Assembly: GCA_963740055.1 (NCBI GenBank)
Contig: CAVUCL010000004.1
Location: 372,001-436,000 of the forward strand
Direction of reading: 5' to 3'
DNA: 64,000 nucleotides
Source: WHSW01 sp963740055
Lineage (GTDB): Bacteria; Actinomycetota; Thermoleophilia; Solirubrobacterales; 70-9
Positions 54,495 through 63,960 of the stretch are shown here, in pieces. The notes beneath the pieces were generated by a model. That model searched no databases and was not told where the DNA came from. It was given only the letters and a program-made list of their open reading frames with translations. The first letter of the stretch is position 1. Each line of letters starts with the position of its first letter. Position numbers and translations under genes: made by a program.

Positions 54495-55319
54495 AGGCGC
54501 GCTGGTTCGGAGCCCTGCTCGCCGGCGCGCTCTGCCTCGCGCTCGTCTTCCTCACCCTTCCGATCGCCGCGATCTTCCTCCAGGTCGGGCCCGGCGAGCT
54601 GGTCCAGCGGCTCGGCGACCCGCAGGCGACCGACGCCCTGCGCCTGAGCCTGATCACCTCCGGGATCGCGCTCGCCCTGATCCTCGTCATCGGGACGCCG
54701 GCCGCGTATCTGCTCGCCACCCGTTCGTTTCGAGGCCGCTCGCTGGCGATCACCGCGATCGAGCTGCCGCTGGTGCTGCCGCCGGCGGTCGCCGGGATCG
54801 GGCTGCTCGCCGCGTTCGGTCCCGAGGGCCTGCTCGGAGGCGCGATCGAGGACGCCGGCGCCCGGCTGGTGTTCGAGACCGCGGGCGTCGTCGTCGCGCT
54901 CACGTTCGTCGCCAGCCCCTTCTACCTGCGCCAGGCGCAGGCGGCGTTTCAGGCCGTCGACCCGACCTGGATCCAGGCCTCGCGAACGCTCGGCTCGGGC
55001 GAGGCGCGCACGTTCGCGCGGGTGGCGATCCCCGCCGCGATGCCCGGGCTCGCGGCCGGGCACGGCGCTCGCCTGGGGGCGGGCGCTGGGCGAGTTCGGG
55101 GCCACGCTCGTGTTCGCGGGCTCGTTCCAGGGGATCACGCAGACGACGCCGCTCGCGATCGTCGAGCTGTTCGGCAGCGACTTCACCTCGGCGCTGGCGC
55201 TGTCGGCGGTCCTGGTCGCCGTTTCGGCGGCGCTGCTGCTGAGCGTGAAGCTGGTGGTCGGACGCCGGCCCGGGGCCGGCACCGGCGCGATCGAGCCGAT
55301 CGTCGATGCTTCGCGCTGA
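54491..55319 (+). CDS. modB: Molybdate ABC transporter permease ModB, frame interrupted once
   Basis: Starts at TTG 54491 overlapping the modA stop. At least five transmembrane helices are visible, beginning WFGALLAGALCLALVFLTLPIAAIFL. The ABC-contact loop is ALGEFGATLVFAGSFQG after the repair of one extra G near 55061. It ends in the modC start region. It forms the channel for molybdate uptake. Confidence 0.88.
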
Positions 55320-56418
55320 GCTCACCGGCTCGCTCGGCGAGCTGCGCATCGCCGCGGAGCTCGAGGTCGCGCCCGGGCACTGCCTCGCGCTCGTCGGGCC
55401 GTCGGGCGCGGGCAAGTCGTCGCTGCTGCGGATGATCGCCGGGCTGGTCCGCCCCGCCATCGGCCGCGTCTCGTGTGGCGAGCGGGTCTGGCTCGACACC
55501 GAGGCCGGGGTCGAGCTCGCCCCGGAGCGACGCCGGTGCGGGTACGTGTTCCAGGACTACGCGCTGTTCGGCCACATGAGCGCCTGGCGGAACGTCGCCT
55601 ACGCCCAGCGCGGGGTCGCGCGCGGTTCGCGGCGAGCGGCGGCGGTCGAGCTGCTCGACCGCTTCGGCGTCGGGCGGCTCGCCGACGACCGGCCGGCGAC
55701 GCTGTCGGGCGGCGAGCGCCAGCGGGTGGCGCTCGCGCGGGCGCTCGGGTCGGACCCGAACGTCCTCCTGCTCGACGAGCCACTCGCGGCGCTCGACGTG
55801 AGCACGCGCGCGAAGGCGACCCGCGGAATGCTCGAGCTGGTCGCCGAGGCGGGAGTGCCGACCGTCCTCGTCACCCACGACTTCGACGAGGCGGCGGCGA
55901 TCGCCGATCGGGTGGCGGTGATCGAGGCCGGACGCATCGTCCAGCGAGGGACCGCCGAGGAGCTCTCGGCGCGGCCGCTGTCGGCGTTCGTGGCCGATCT
56001 CACCGGGGCCGTGGTGCTGACCGGCACGGCGACCCGGCGCCCGGACGGCCTGACTGCGATCGAGCTCCAGGGCGGCGGCTCCGCGCTGAGCACCGATGTC
56101 GGCGAGGGCGACGTCGCGATCAGCGTCCACCCGTGGGAGTTCACGATCGAGCCGGCGTCGGCGAGCGTCGACAGCTCGGCCCGCAACCGGCTCAGCGGCC
56201 GGGTCGCCTCGGTGCGCCCGGTCGGCAACCGGCTCCGGATCGGGATCGAGGCCGCCCAGCCGCTGGTCGCCGAGGTGACCGCGGCCGCGCGCGACGAGCT
56301 CGGGCTCGCACCCGGCAGCGAGGTGGTCGCGAGCTGGAAGGCGACCGCGACCAGGATCGTTGCCGCGGGTGGCGGGTCTACCCTGCCCTCTGAAGCGAAG
56401 CCGAAGGAGGGCCCTTGA
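55306..56418 (+). CDS. modC: Molybdate ABC transporter ATP-binding protein ModC
   Basis: 370 residues, intact. Walker A VGPSGAGKSS (residues 30-39), Q-loop FQDYALF, signature TLSGGERQRVALARAL, Walker B VLLLDEPLAALD and switch His in TVLVTHDFDEA. A C-terminal TOBE domain (FVADLTGAVVLTGTATRR and VAEVTAAARDELGLAPGSEVVASWKATATRIV) binds molybdate or senses it. It energises molybdate import. Confidence 0.95.
   Translation: MLRAELTGSLGELRIAAELEVAPGHCLALVGPSGAGKSSLLRMIAGLVRPAIGRVSCGERVWLDTEAGVELAPERRRCGYVFQDYALFGHMSAWRNVAYAQRGVARGSRRAAAVELLDRFGVGRLADDRPATLSGGERQRVALARALGSDPNVLLLDEPLAALDVSTRAKATRGMLELVAEAGVPTVLVTHDFDEAAAIADRVAVIEAGRIVQRGTAEELSARPLSAFVADLTGAVVLTGTATRRPDGLTAIELQGGGSALSTDVGEGDVAISVHPWEFTIEPASASVDSSARNRLSGRVASVRPVGNRLRIGIEAAQPLVAEVTAAARDELGLAPGSEVVASWKATATRIVAAGGGSTLPSEAKPKEGP
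56383..56408 (+). repeat. Possible degenerate copy of the palindromic core, overlapping a start region
   Basis: Around GAAGCGAAGCCGAAGGAG the sequence aligns with part of the inverted palindromic core at about 15 of 18 positions with one gap. GCCCT and AGGGC flank it as a 5-bp stem. The GGAG also serves as a ribosome-binding site for the TTG start at 56415. The similarity may be chance. Confidence 0.2.
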
Positions 56419-56648
56419 ACGCACGCGAATGGATCGACGCCTTCGCCGCCGAGATCGGCGCCGAACCGCCGGCGGACGAGGAGATCAAGGCGGTGCTCGA
56501 CCTGGCGGCCGTCGCCGCGCACTCCTCGGAGCGGATCGCGGCCCCGGTCGCCTGCTGGGTCGGGGGCCGGGTGGGCGCCTCGCTCGAGGAGCTGCAGGCC
56601 GCCGCGCGGCGGGTCGGCGGCGACTCGGGCCCCGGCGACGACACCTGA
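56415..56648 (+). CDS. Small conserved protein of molybdenum loci (DUF6457-like)
   Basis: 77 residues from TTG 56415 overlapping the modC stop. One helical domain: REWIDAFAAEIGAEPPADEEIKAVLDLAAVAAHSSERIAAPVACWVGGRVGASLEELQAAARRVGG. Short proteins of this type are common beside molybdenum cofactor genes of actinobacteria. The exact role is unknown to me. Confidence 0.7.
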   Translation: MNAREWIDAFAAEIGAEPPADEEIKAVLDLAAVAAHSSERIAAPVACWVGGRVGASLEELQAAARRVGGDSGPGDDT

Positions 56649-56651
56649 TCC

Positions 56652-57284
56652 GTGCGCGTCGCCGAGCTCTGGCGCTATCCGGTCAAGGGCCTGCGGGGCG
56701 AGTCGCTCGCCGCGGTCGAGATCGGCGCCGAGGGGATCGCGGGCGACCGCTCGCTGCGCGTCGTCGACGAGCGCGGGATCGTCACCGGCCGGCGAAAGCA
56801 GCGCATGGTGGCGCTGCCGGCGACGCTCGCGGCCAACGGCGAGCCGCTGGTCGACGGGAGCCGCTGGGACTCGGCCGACGCCGCCGCCGCGATCCGCTCC
56901 GTCGCCGGCACGGGCGCGAAGCTCTCGCGGCCGCCGGGAGGCCACGAGTTCGACGCGGCGCCGATCCTGATCGTCAGCGACGGCTCGCTCGCCCAGCTCG
57001 GCTACGACCGGCGGCGCTTTCGCCCCAACGTGGTGATCGAGGGCGCCGAGGGGCCGGTCGAGCAGGGCTGGCTCGGTCGCGAGCTGCGCCTCGGCGCCGC
57101 TCTGCTGCGCGTCCGCGAGCCGTGCGAGCGCTGCGTGATCACGACCATCGACCCGGACACGATCGCGATCGAGCTCGAGGTGCTGAAGCGCGTCAACGCG
57201 GAGCTCGGCGGCGTCATGGGCGCCTACTGCGACGTGGTCGAGCCCGGCGCGGTCGCGGTCGGCGACGACGTTGGGCCGCTCTAG
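56652..57284 (+). CDS. MOSC-domain protein
   Basis: 210 residues from GTG 56652. The mARC-like N-terminal beta-barrel (VAELWRYPVKGLRGESLAAVEI, GDRSLRVVDERG) and the MOSC core with the Moco-binding Cys motif REPCERCVITTIDPDT are present. Related proteins bind the molybdenum cofactor and either reduce N-hydroxylated compounds or carry sulfur or Moco to enzymes. It is part of the mod operon and converges with fdhD. Confidence 0.87.
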   Translation: MRVAELWRYPVKGLRGESLAAVEIGAEGIAGDRSLRVVDERGIVTGRRKQRMVALPATLAANGEPLVDGSRWDSADAAAAIRSVAGTGAKLSRPPGGHEFDAAPILIVSDGSLAQLGYDRRRFRPNVVIEGAEGPVEQGWLGRELRLGAALLRVREPCERCVITTIDPDTIAIELEVLKRVNAELGGVMGAYCDVVEPGAVAVGDDVGPL

Positions 57285-57332
57285 CGAAGGCTGGCGAGCT
57301 CAGGCGCGGCAGGGCTCCGCGGGGCCCGTGAG

Positions 57333-57382
57333 GCCGAACGTCCCTCGCTGTTGGCTATGAGGGGGAGCGAGCGACGTTCGGC
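57333..57382. terminator. Bidirectional terminator between the MOSC gene and fdhD
   Basis: A 17-bp inverted repeat with one mismatch: 57333-57349 (GCCGAACGTCCCTCGCT) against 57366-57382, with a 16-nt loop. It lies between the stops of the two convergent genes (57284 and 57389). Confidence 0.7.
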
Positions 57383-57388
57383 GCCGGC

Positions 57389-58160
57389 TCAGCCCCCGGG
57401 CTCGCCGCGAACGCGGCCCGAGCCCGAGTAGACGTTGACCTCGCCGCCGCGGGCGAAGCCGCACAGAGTCAGGCCTCGGTCGGCGGCGAGCTCGATCGCG
57501 AGCGAGGTCGGGGCGCCGACGCCGACCAGGATCGGGCAGCCGGCGACGGCCGCCTTCTGCACGAGCTCGAACGCGAGCCGTCCGCTGACGCAGAGGATCA
57601 GACCGCCGAGCGGCAGCATGCCGTCGAGCAGCGCCCGGCCGATCACCTTGTCCATCGCGTTGTGGCGGCCGACGTCCTCGCGCACGCAGACGAGCTCGCC
57701 GGCGGGCTCGAAGAGCCCGGTCGCGTGCAAGCCGCCCGCGCGCTCGAACGCCGGCTGGGCGAGGCGCTCCGGCAGGTCGGCGAGCAGCGCCGCGCTCGAC
57801 CTCCGGCCCGGGGCCGAGCTCGGGGGCGCCGACGGCGACCTCCTCGAGCGCCCCCTTGCCGCAGATCCCGCACGAGGAGGTGGTGTAGAAGCGCCGCGAC
57901 GACGGGCGCCGCGCGAGCGGGCCGGCGACCTCGATCACGTTCGCGGCCAGGTCGGCGCTCGGCCCCGCGGCCCGGGGGCCGTCGATCAGCCCCTCGCCGT
58001 GCAGGAACCCGAGCGCGAGCTCCTCGTCGTCGCCCGGGGTGCGCATCGTCACCGCGACCGGCTCGCCCTCGACGCGGATCTCGAGCGGCTCCTCGACCGC
58101 GACCTGGTCGCGCTTGCCGTCGTGCTCGACGCTGGCGAGCATTCGTGCCGGATCGGCCAT
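57389..58160 (-). CDS. fdhD: Formate dehydrogenase accessory sulfurtransferase FdhD, frame interrupted once
   Basis: Starts at ATG 58160. The Cys loop SSCGICGKGALEEV and the C-terminal GRHNAMDKVIGRALLDG, SGRLAFELVQKAAVAG are diagnostic. An extra G (minus strand) near 57791 shifts the frame after GPGPEVER; repaired it continues ALLADLPERLAQPAF. It passes sulfur from a desulfurase to bis-MGD of formate dehydrogenase-type enzymes and is divergent from the molybdoenzyme gene it probably serves. Confidence 0.88.
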
Positions 58161-58179
58161 CGCGCTACAACATGGCACG

Positions 58180-60439
58180 ATGCTGCGCCGAGCCGAGACG
58201 CCGCCCGACCCCGTCGAACTGGGCGAGCCTGCAGCCCGTTCGGGATCGGCGAGCGCAGCGACCGAACAACTATCGCGAGGTGTTTCGCGCCGCGCGCGAG
58301 AACCGCGACGCCGCCGGCTACGCCTGGCGGATCCTGAGCCAGGGGGTCTGCGACGGCTGCGCGCTCGGCACCTCCGGGCTTCGCGACTGGACGATCGACG
58401 GCGTCCACCTGTGCAACATCCGCCTGCGGCTGCTGCGCCTGAACACGATGCCCGCCGCTCGACCCGGCGCGGTTCGCCGACGTCGCCGCGCTCGCCGCGC
58501 TCTCGAGCGCCGAGCTGCGCGCGCTCGGGCGCCTGCCGAGGCCGATGCTGCGCCGCCGCGGCGAGCCCGGCTTCAGCCGCGATCGAGTGGGACGAGGCGC
58601 TCGACCTGGTCGCGGAGCGGATCCGCGCCTCGGACCCGGACCGCCTCGGCTTCTACCTGACCAGCCGCGGGACCGTGAACGAGACCTACTACGCGGCGCA
58701 GAAGGCGGTCCGCGCGCTGGGCACGAACTCGATCGACAACGCCGCCCGCGTCTGCCACTCGCCGAGCACCTACGGGCTCAAGGAGGCGCTCGGCGTCGCC
58801 GCCACGCACCTGCTCCTACAGCGACTGGATCGGCACCGACCTGATCGTCTTCATCGGCTCCAACGTCGCCAACAACCAGCCGGTGACGACCAAGTACCTG
58901 CACCTGGCGAAGAAGGCCGGGACCAAGGTCTGCGTCGTCAACCCGTATCGCGAGCCCGGGATGGAGCGCTACTGGATCCCGTCGAGCCTCGAGAGCGCCC
59001 TGTTCGGGACCAAGATCGCCGACCGAGTTCTTCAGCCTCAACGTCGGCGGCGACCTCGGCTTCCTCTGCGGCGCGCTCAAGGCGATGATCGCGCACGGCT
59101 GGACCGACGAGGGCTTCATCGGCGACCACACCAGCGGCTTCGACGAGCTCGCCGCCGAGCTCGAGGCGGTCGAGTGGGAGCGGCTCGAGCGGCTCGCGGG
59201 CACGACCGCGCGCGGAGATCGAGCGCTTCGCGCGCATGCTCGCCGATGCCGAGCGCGCGATCCTGGTCTGGAGCATGGGCGTGACCCAGCACGAGCGCGG
59301 CGAGGACAACGTGCGGGCGATCGTCAACCTGGCGCTCGCCCGCGGCTTCGTCGGCCGCGAGGGCTGCGGGCTGATGCCGATCCGCGGCCACTCCGGCGTC
59401 CAGGGCGGCGCCGAGATGGGCTGCTATGCGACCGCGTTCCCGGGCCGTGCCGAGATCGGTCCGGAGACCGCCGCCGAGCTCGCGGCGCATTGGGGGTTCG
59501 AGGTCCCCTCTGAACCCGGGCTGACCGCGCCCGAGATGATCGACGCCGCCGGGCGCGGCGAGCTCGACCTGCTGTTCAGCGTCGGCGGCAACTTCCTCGA
59601 GGTGCTGCCCGATCCCGAGCGGGTGCGGGCGGCGCTCGGGCGGATCCCGCTCCGCGTCCACATGGACATCGTCGGCTCCAGCCAGATGCTGGTCGAGCCC
59701 GCCGCGGACGTGCTGCTGCTGCCGGCGACGACCCGCTACGAGGTCCCCGGCGGGGTCACCGAGACCTCGACCGAGCGCCGGGTGATCTTCAGCCCCGAGA
59801 TCGAGGGCCAGCGGATCGAGGCGGCGCGGCCCGAGTGGGAGGTGCTCGGCGAGGTCGCCGCACGTGCGCGCCCGGAGCTCGCCGAGCGGGTGCGGTTCTC
59901 CGGCACCGAGGCGATCCGCGAGGAGATCGCGCGGGTGGTGCCGCTCTATCGCGGGATCGAGGAGCTGCGCGAGCAGGGTGATCAGTTCCAGTACGGGGGC
60001 GCCCACCTGTGCGCGGGCTGGGAGTTCCCGACCGCCGACGGCCGCGCCCGCTTCGCGCCGCTGACCGTGCCCGAGCCGGTCGCCGACGACGGCCTGCTCG
60101 CGCTCTGCGACCCGGCGCGGGAAGCAGTTCAACTCGATGGTCCAGGAGCGCCGCGACTCGCTCACCGGCGCGATTCGCGAGGCCGTCCTGATCAGCGCCG
60201 AGGACGCCGAGCGGCTCGGGATCGCCGACGCCGACCCGGTCGTCGTCCGCTCGGCGCAGGGCGAGCTGCGCGGGGTCGCGACGCTGGCGCCGATCGCACC
60301 CGGCAACGTCCAGGTCCACTGGCCCGAGGGCAACGTGCTGCTCGACGACCGCCGCTCGCCGGAGGCGGGGATCCCCGACTACAACGCCCGAGTCAGCGTT
60401 GAGGCGCGGGGCGCCGGACCCCGTCGCGACGGAGGCTGA
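58180..60439 (+). CDS. FdhF/YdeP-family molybdopterin oxidoreductase, frame interrupted by about seven single-base insertions
   Basis: A molybdoenzyme of about 745 residues after repair. The N-terminal NNYREVFRAARENRDAAGYAWRIL and GVCDGCALGTSGLRDW are typical of FdhF/YdeP. The Mo-site region is ARVCHSPSTYG, with Cys where FdhF has selenocysteine. Breaks lie near 58258 (uncertain), 58456, 58578, 58813, 59027, 59214 and 60127; each repair restores family sequence, for example QFNSMVQERRDSLTGAIREA. It is a bis-MGD enzyme of the DMSO reductase superfamily, possibly oxidising formate; its real substrate is unknown. The 3' end overlaps mobA convergently by 47 bp. Confidence 0.78.
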
Positions 60440-61034
60440 AGCGCCCGGTCCTGTTCAGCATCCGCTCGGCCCGCTCCAGGTCCTCGCGCGAGTTGACGTT
60501 GAAGGCGATCCGGGCGGGGTCGCCGAAGCGCTCGATCTGGCGCTCGCCGACGACGTAGGGGTCGAGCAGCGCGACCGCGTCGCGCATCGCCGCCCCCTCC
60601 GCGAGCGCCGCGGCGAGCGTCTCCGCCGCGCTCGCCGAGTAGCGGCCGAGCAGCGGCTCGAGCCGCCCGCCGACCTCACAGACGGCGACCGGCTCCTCGA
60701 GCTGGCTGAGCCAGGTGAGAAAGCGCGCCGGGACCAGCGGCATGTCGCAGGCGATCGCGATCACCCCGCGCCCGGCGCTCGCGTTGATCGCCGCCAGCAG
60801 CCCGGTGAGCGGGTGGCGGGGCTCGGAGGGCTCGCTCAGCACCCGGCAGTCGAGCGGCGGCAGCGGCGAGTCGGGCTTCGCGACCACGATCGGCTCGAGT
60901 CCGGCGGAGCCGACGATCCCGACGACCCGGGCCGCGAGCGGCCGGCCGGCGAGCTCGACCGTCGCCTTCGGCTCGCCCATGCGGCTGCTCAGTCCACCAG
61001 CGAGAACGGCGCCGACCATCACTGCGCGCTTCAT
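60393..61034 (-). CDS. mobA: Molybdenum cofactor guanylyltransferase MobA
   Basis: 213 residues. The nucleotidyltransferase motif VLAGGLSSRMGEPKATVELAG, the metal-site segment IAIACDMPLVPARFL and the C-terminal FNVNSREDLERAE match MobA. It joins GMP to molybdopterin to form the MGD cofactor used by the adjacent molybdoenzyme. It is divergent from moeA, with 40 bp between starts. Confidence 0.93.
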   Translation of the reverse strand: MKRAVMVGAVLAGGLSSRMGEPKATVELAGRPLAARVVGIVGSAGLEPIVVAKPDSPLPPLDCRVLSEPSEPRHPLTGLLAAINASAGRGVIAIACDMPLVPARFLTWLSQLEEPVAVCEVGGRLEPLLGRYSASAAETLAAALAEGAAMRDAVALLDPYVVGERQIERFGDPARIAFNVNSREDLERAERMLNRTGRFSLRRDGVRRPAPQR

Positions 61035-61074
61035 CTACCCAGTCTCCCACCGAAGTAGGCTCGCGGGGATCGTC

Positions 61075-62289
61075 GTGGCCGCAAAGCTGACCGAGATCGA
61101 GGACGCCCGGCGACTGGTGCTCGAGCGGGCCGAGCGGCTCGGATCGGAGCCGGTCGAGCTGGCGGCGGCCCTCGGGCGCGTGCTGGCCGAGCCGGTGACC
61201 AGCGCCGACGACGTCCCCGGGTTCGACAACTCGGCGATGGACGGCTACGCGCTGCGGGCCGCGGACACGACCGCGCCGGCGAACGGCGAGCCGGTGAGGC
61301 TGGCGCTCGTCGGCGAGTCGCGCGCCGGGCATCCGGCCGCGCGCGAGCTCGGGCGCGGCGAGGCGATCGCGATCTCGACCGGGGCGGCGATCCCGGCGGG
61401 CGCCGACGCCGTGATCCGGGTCGAGGAGACCGAGCGCGAGGGCGAGCTGGTCGCGGTTGGGGTCGCGGTCGACCCCGGCAACGACATCCGCCGCCGCGGC
61501 GAGGACATCGTCGCCGGCGCGACGGTGCTCGAGCCGGGGACGGAGCTCGGACCGGCGGAGCTCGGCGTGCTGAGCTCGATCGGTCGCGCCGAGGTCGCCT
61601 GCACGCGGCGCCCGCGGGTCAGCGTGCTGACGACCGGCGACGAGCTCCAGGAGCCGGGCGAGCCGCTGCGCCCCGGGGCGATCCGCAACTCGAACGCGCA
61701 CTCGGTCGCGGCGCTGGTCGAGCGGGCCGGCGGCGAGCTCGTCGAGGCGACGATCGTCGCCGACGACCGCGCCGCCACCGAGGCCGCGCTCGAGCGGGCG
61801 CTGGGCGGCGACCTCGTCGTCGTCTGCGGCGGGGTCTCGGTCGGCGAACACGACCACGTCCGCCCCGCGCTCGAGGCGCTCGGCGTCGAGCAGGTCTTCT
61901 GGGGCGTCGCCCTGCGCCCCGGCAAGCCGACCTACTTCGGAACACACGAGACCGCGTTGGTGTTCGGGCTGCCGGGGAACCCGGTCTCGGCGATGGTCAC
62001 CTTCGCGCTCTTCGTCCGGCCGGCGATCCGGGCGCTGCTCGGGGCCGAGGTCGCGCCGCGGCGCGCGACCGCGATCCTGACCACCGACTACCGCAAGCGG
62101 CCCGGCCGGGCGCACATGGTCCGCTGCCGGCTCGAGGCAGGCGACGAGGGCTGGCGCGCGACGCCGACCGGCGCCCAGGGCTCGCACGTGCTCACCTCGA
62201 TGCTCGGCGCCGACGCGCTCGCGATCCTGCCAACCGAGTCGAACGGCGTCAGCGCCGGCGACCGGGTCGAGATCGAGCTGCTCGGGTGA
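61075..62289 (+). CDS. moeA: Molybdopterin molybdotransferase MoeA
   Basis: 404 residues from GTG 61075 (no better start upstream). FDNSAMDGYALRAAD, STGAAIPAGADAVIRVE, VSVLTTGDELQEPGEPL, GGVSVGEHDHVRPALE, RPGKPTYFG and GLPGNPVSAMVTF are signature blocks. It inserts molybdate into adenylated molybdopterin. A TAGGCT box lies 13 nt upstream. The MoaD-E-C fusion begins 19 bp after its stop. Confidence 0.95.
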   Translation: MAAKLTEIEDARRLVLERAERLGSEPVELAAALGRVLAEPVTSADDVPGFDNSAMDGYALRAADTTAPANGEPVRLALVGESRAGHPAARELGRGEAIAISTGAAIPAGADAVIRVEETEREGELVAVGVAVDPGNDIRRRGEDIVAGATVLEPGTELGPAELGVLSSIGRAEVACTRRPRVSVLTTGDELQEPGEPLRPGAIRNSNAHSVAALVERAGGELVEATIVADDRAATEAALERALGGDLVVVCGGVSVGEHDHVRPALEALGVEQVFWGVALRPGKPTYFGTHETALVFGLPGNPVSAMVTFALFVRPAIRALLGAEVAPRRATAILTTDYRKRPGRAHMVRCRLEAGDEGWRATPTGAQGSHVLTSMLGADALAILPTESNGVSAGDRVEIELLG

Positions 62290-62296
62290 CGGCATC

Positions 62297-62302
62297 TACG
62301 AT
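62297..62302 (+). promoter_or_regulatory. Putative -10 box of a leaderless transcript (TACGAT)
   Basis: TACGAT is 6 nt before the ATG at 62309, inside the short gap after moeA, so moaDEC and moaB may have their own promoter. Confidence 0.4.
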
Positions 62303-62308
62303 TGCCGC

Positions 62309-63454
62309 ATGCAGGTTGAGGTTCGACTGTTCGCGATCCTGCGCGAGCGCGCGGGTCGCGAGACGCTCTCGCTCGAGCTCGCCGACGGGGCCACGGTCGC
62401 CGACGTGCTCGAGGCCGCCGCGCGCGCGCCGGGCCTCGGCGAGGTCCTGCCGGCGCTGCCGGTGCGGGCGGCGCTCAACCGCGAGTACGTCGACGACGAC
62501 GCCCCCGTCCGCGCCGGCGACGAGCTGGCGCTGATCCCACCGGTCAGCGGCGGCGCGGCGACCGCGATCCACGCTCGGGTCGGCGAGCGGCCGATCGCGG
62601 TCGAGGCACTCGCCGCCGCGGTCGGACGCCCCGGCGCCGGGGCGACGGTGATCTTCTGCGGCACCACGCGTGCGGTCGAGAAGCTCGACTACGAGGCCTA
62701 CGGGGAGATGGCCACCGAGCGGATCGAGGCGATCCTCGCCGAGTGCATCGCCGGGCACGGGCTCGAGGCCGCGGCCGCCGAACACCGCACCGGCTCGGTC
62801 GCGCTCGGCGAGCCGAGCGTCGTCGTCGCCGTCTCCGCCGCCCACCGCGGCGAGGCCTTCGCCGGCGCGCGCGAGGCGATCGACCGGATCAAGGCCGAGG
62901 CGCCGATCTGGAAGCGGGAGGTCGACGGCGACGCGCGGCGCTGGGTCGAGGGCACGAGCCCGCCCGCGGGAGCGCCCGGCGGCCTCACCCATCTCGACGC
63001 GACCGGCACCGCGCGCATGGTCGACGTCGGCGCGAAGCCGCAGACCGCGCGGCGCGCCCGCGCGGAGGCGCGACTGCGGATGGCGCCCGAGACCGCCGCC
63101 GCCGTCGCGCGCGGCGACGCGCCCAAGGGCGACGTCCTCGGCACCGCGCGGATCGCCGGGATCGGGGCCGCGAAGCGCACCTGGGAGCTGATCCCGCTCG
63201 CGCACCCGCTGGCGCTCGACCACGTCGAGGTCGAGGGTCGCGTCGATCCCGAGGCGGGGCTCGTCTCGCTCTCGGCCGAGGCCGGCACGACCGGCCGCAC
63301 CGGGGTCGAGATGGAGGCGATGACCGCGTGCTCGATCGCGGCGCTGACCGTCTACGACATGGTCAAGGGGCTCGAGCGCGGGGTCTCGATCGAGTCGATC
63401 GAGCTGGTCGCCAAGAGCGGCGGGCGCAGCGGCGACTGGCGGCGCGATCGATGA
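62309..63454 (+). CDS. MoaD-MoaE-MoaC triple fusion protein
   Basis: 381 residues in one uninterrupted frame. Residues 1-82 are MoaD (VEVRLFAILRERAGRETLSLEL to IPPVSGG, with the Gly81-Gly82 end). Residues 86-215 are MoaE (VIFCGTTRAVEKLDYEAYGEM, SAAHRGEAF, IKAEAPIWKREV). Residues 226-381 are MoaC (LTHLDATGTARMVDVG, IPLAHPLALDHVEV, GVEMEAMTACSIAALTVYDMVKG with the catalytic E-M-E, Asp350 and Lys353). The set covers cyclic pyranopterin formation and both molybdopterin synthase subunits. The MoaD Gly-Gly must be freed for thiocarboxylation, as in mycobacterial MoaX. Confidence 0.92.
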   Translation: MQVEVRLFAILRERAGRETLSLELADGATVADVLEAAARAPGLGEVLPALPVRAALNREYVDDDAPVRAGDELALIPPVSGGAATAIHARVGERPIAVEALAAAVGRPGAGATVIFCGTTRAVEKLDYEAYGEMATERIEAILAECIAGHGLEAAAAEHRTGSVALGEPSVVVAVSAAHRGEAFAGAREAIDRIKAEAPIWKREVDGDARRWVEGTSPPAGAPGGLTHLDATGTARMVDVGAKPQTARRARAEARLRMAPETAAAVARGDAPKGDVLGTARIAGIGAAKRTWELIPLAHPLALDHVEVEGRVDPEAGLVSLSAEAGTTGRTGVEMEAMTACSIAALTVYDMVKGLERGVSIESIELVAKSGGRSGDWRRDR

Positions 63455-63960
63455 CCCACCAGGCGCGCGAGCGAGGCGAGCTCGGCGCCGCCGTGCTCAC
63501 GATCTCGACCTCGCGCGCCCGGGGCGAGGCCGAGGACCTCGGCGGACCGGCGCTGGCCGCGTTCGCCGAGCGGATCGGGGCGACGGTGATCGACACCGAG
63601 GTGATTCCCGACGAGCGCGAGCTGATCGAGGGCCGGCTGCGCTGGTGGTGCGACGAGGGCGGCTGCGAGCTCGTGCTGACCACCGGCGGCACCGGGTTCG
63701 CGCCCGACGACGTCACCCCGGAGGCGACGAGGGCGGTGATCGAACGCGAGGCGCCGGGATTCGGCGAGGCGATGCGGGCCGCGTCGCGCCCGCACACGGC
63801 GATGTGGATGGCGTCGCGCGGCCTCGCCGGGATCCGCGGGCAGTCGCTGATCGTCAACTTCCCCGGCAACCCGCCCGCGATCGAGCAGGCGGGCGAGGCG
63901 ATCGCCGAGGCGCTGCCGCACGTGCTCGGGCTGCTCGCCGGGCGCGCCAAGCGCCACTGA
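63451..63960 (+). CDS. moaB: Molybdopterin adenylyltransferase (MoaB/Mog family)
   Basis: 169 residues from ATG 63451 overlapping the fusion stop (ATGA). The MPT-binding motifs TTGGTGFAPDDVTPEAT and the serine-rich loop RGQSLIVNFPGNPPAI are conserved. It adenylates molybdopterin before molybdate insertion by MoeA. It completes a near-full cofactor pathway together with moaA, the fusion, moeA and mobA; only the MoaD-activating MoeB is not seen here. Confidence 0.92.
   Translation: MTHQARERGELGAAVLTISTSRARGEAEDLGGPALAAFAERIGATVIDTEVIPDERELIEGRLRWWCDEGGCELVLTTGGTGFAPDDVTPEATRAVIEREAPGFGEAMRAASRPHTAMWMASRGLAGIRGQSLIVNFPGNPPAIEQAGEAIAEALPHVLGLLAGRAKRH

Noticed and set aside
58200..58265. Exact N-terminus and first frame break of the FdhF/YdeP gene
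   Set aside because: Two frames give plausible starts (58172 and 58180) and a third contains PFGIGER by chance or error. No single reading was convincing, so only the approximate start is annotated.
57662..58660. Long plus-strand open frame across fdhD
   Set aside because: It is Arg-rich antisense sequence to fdhD. Only its 3' part is real, as part of the molybdoenzyme gene.
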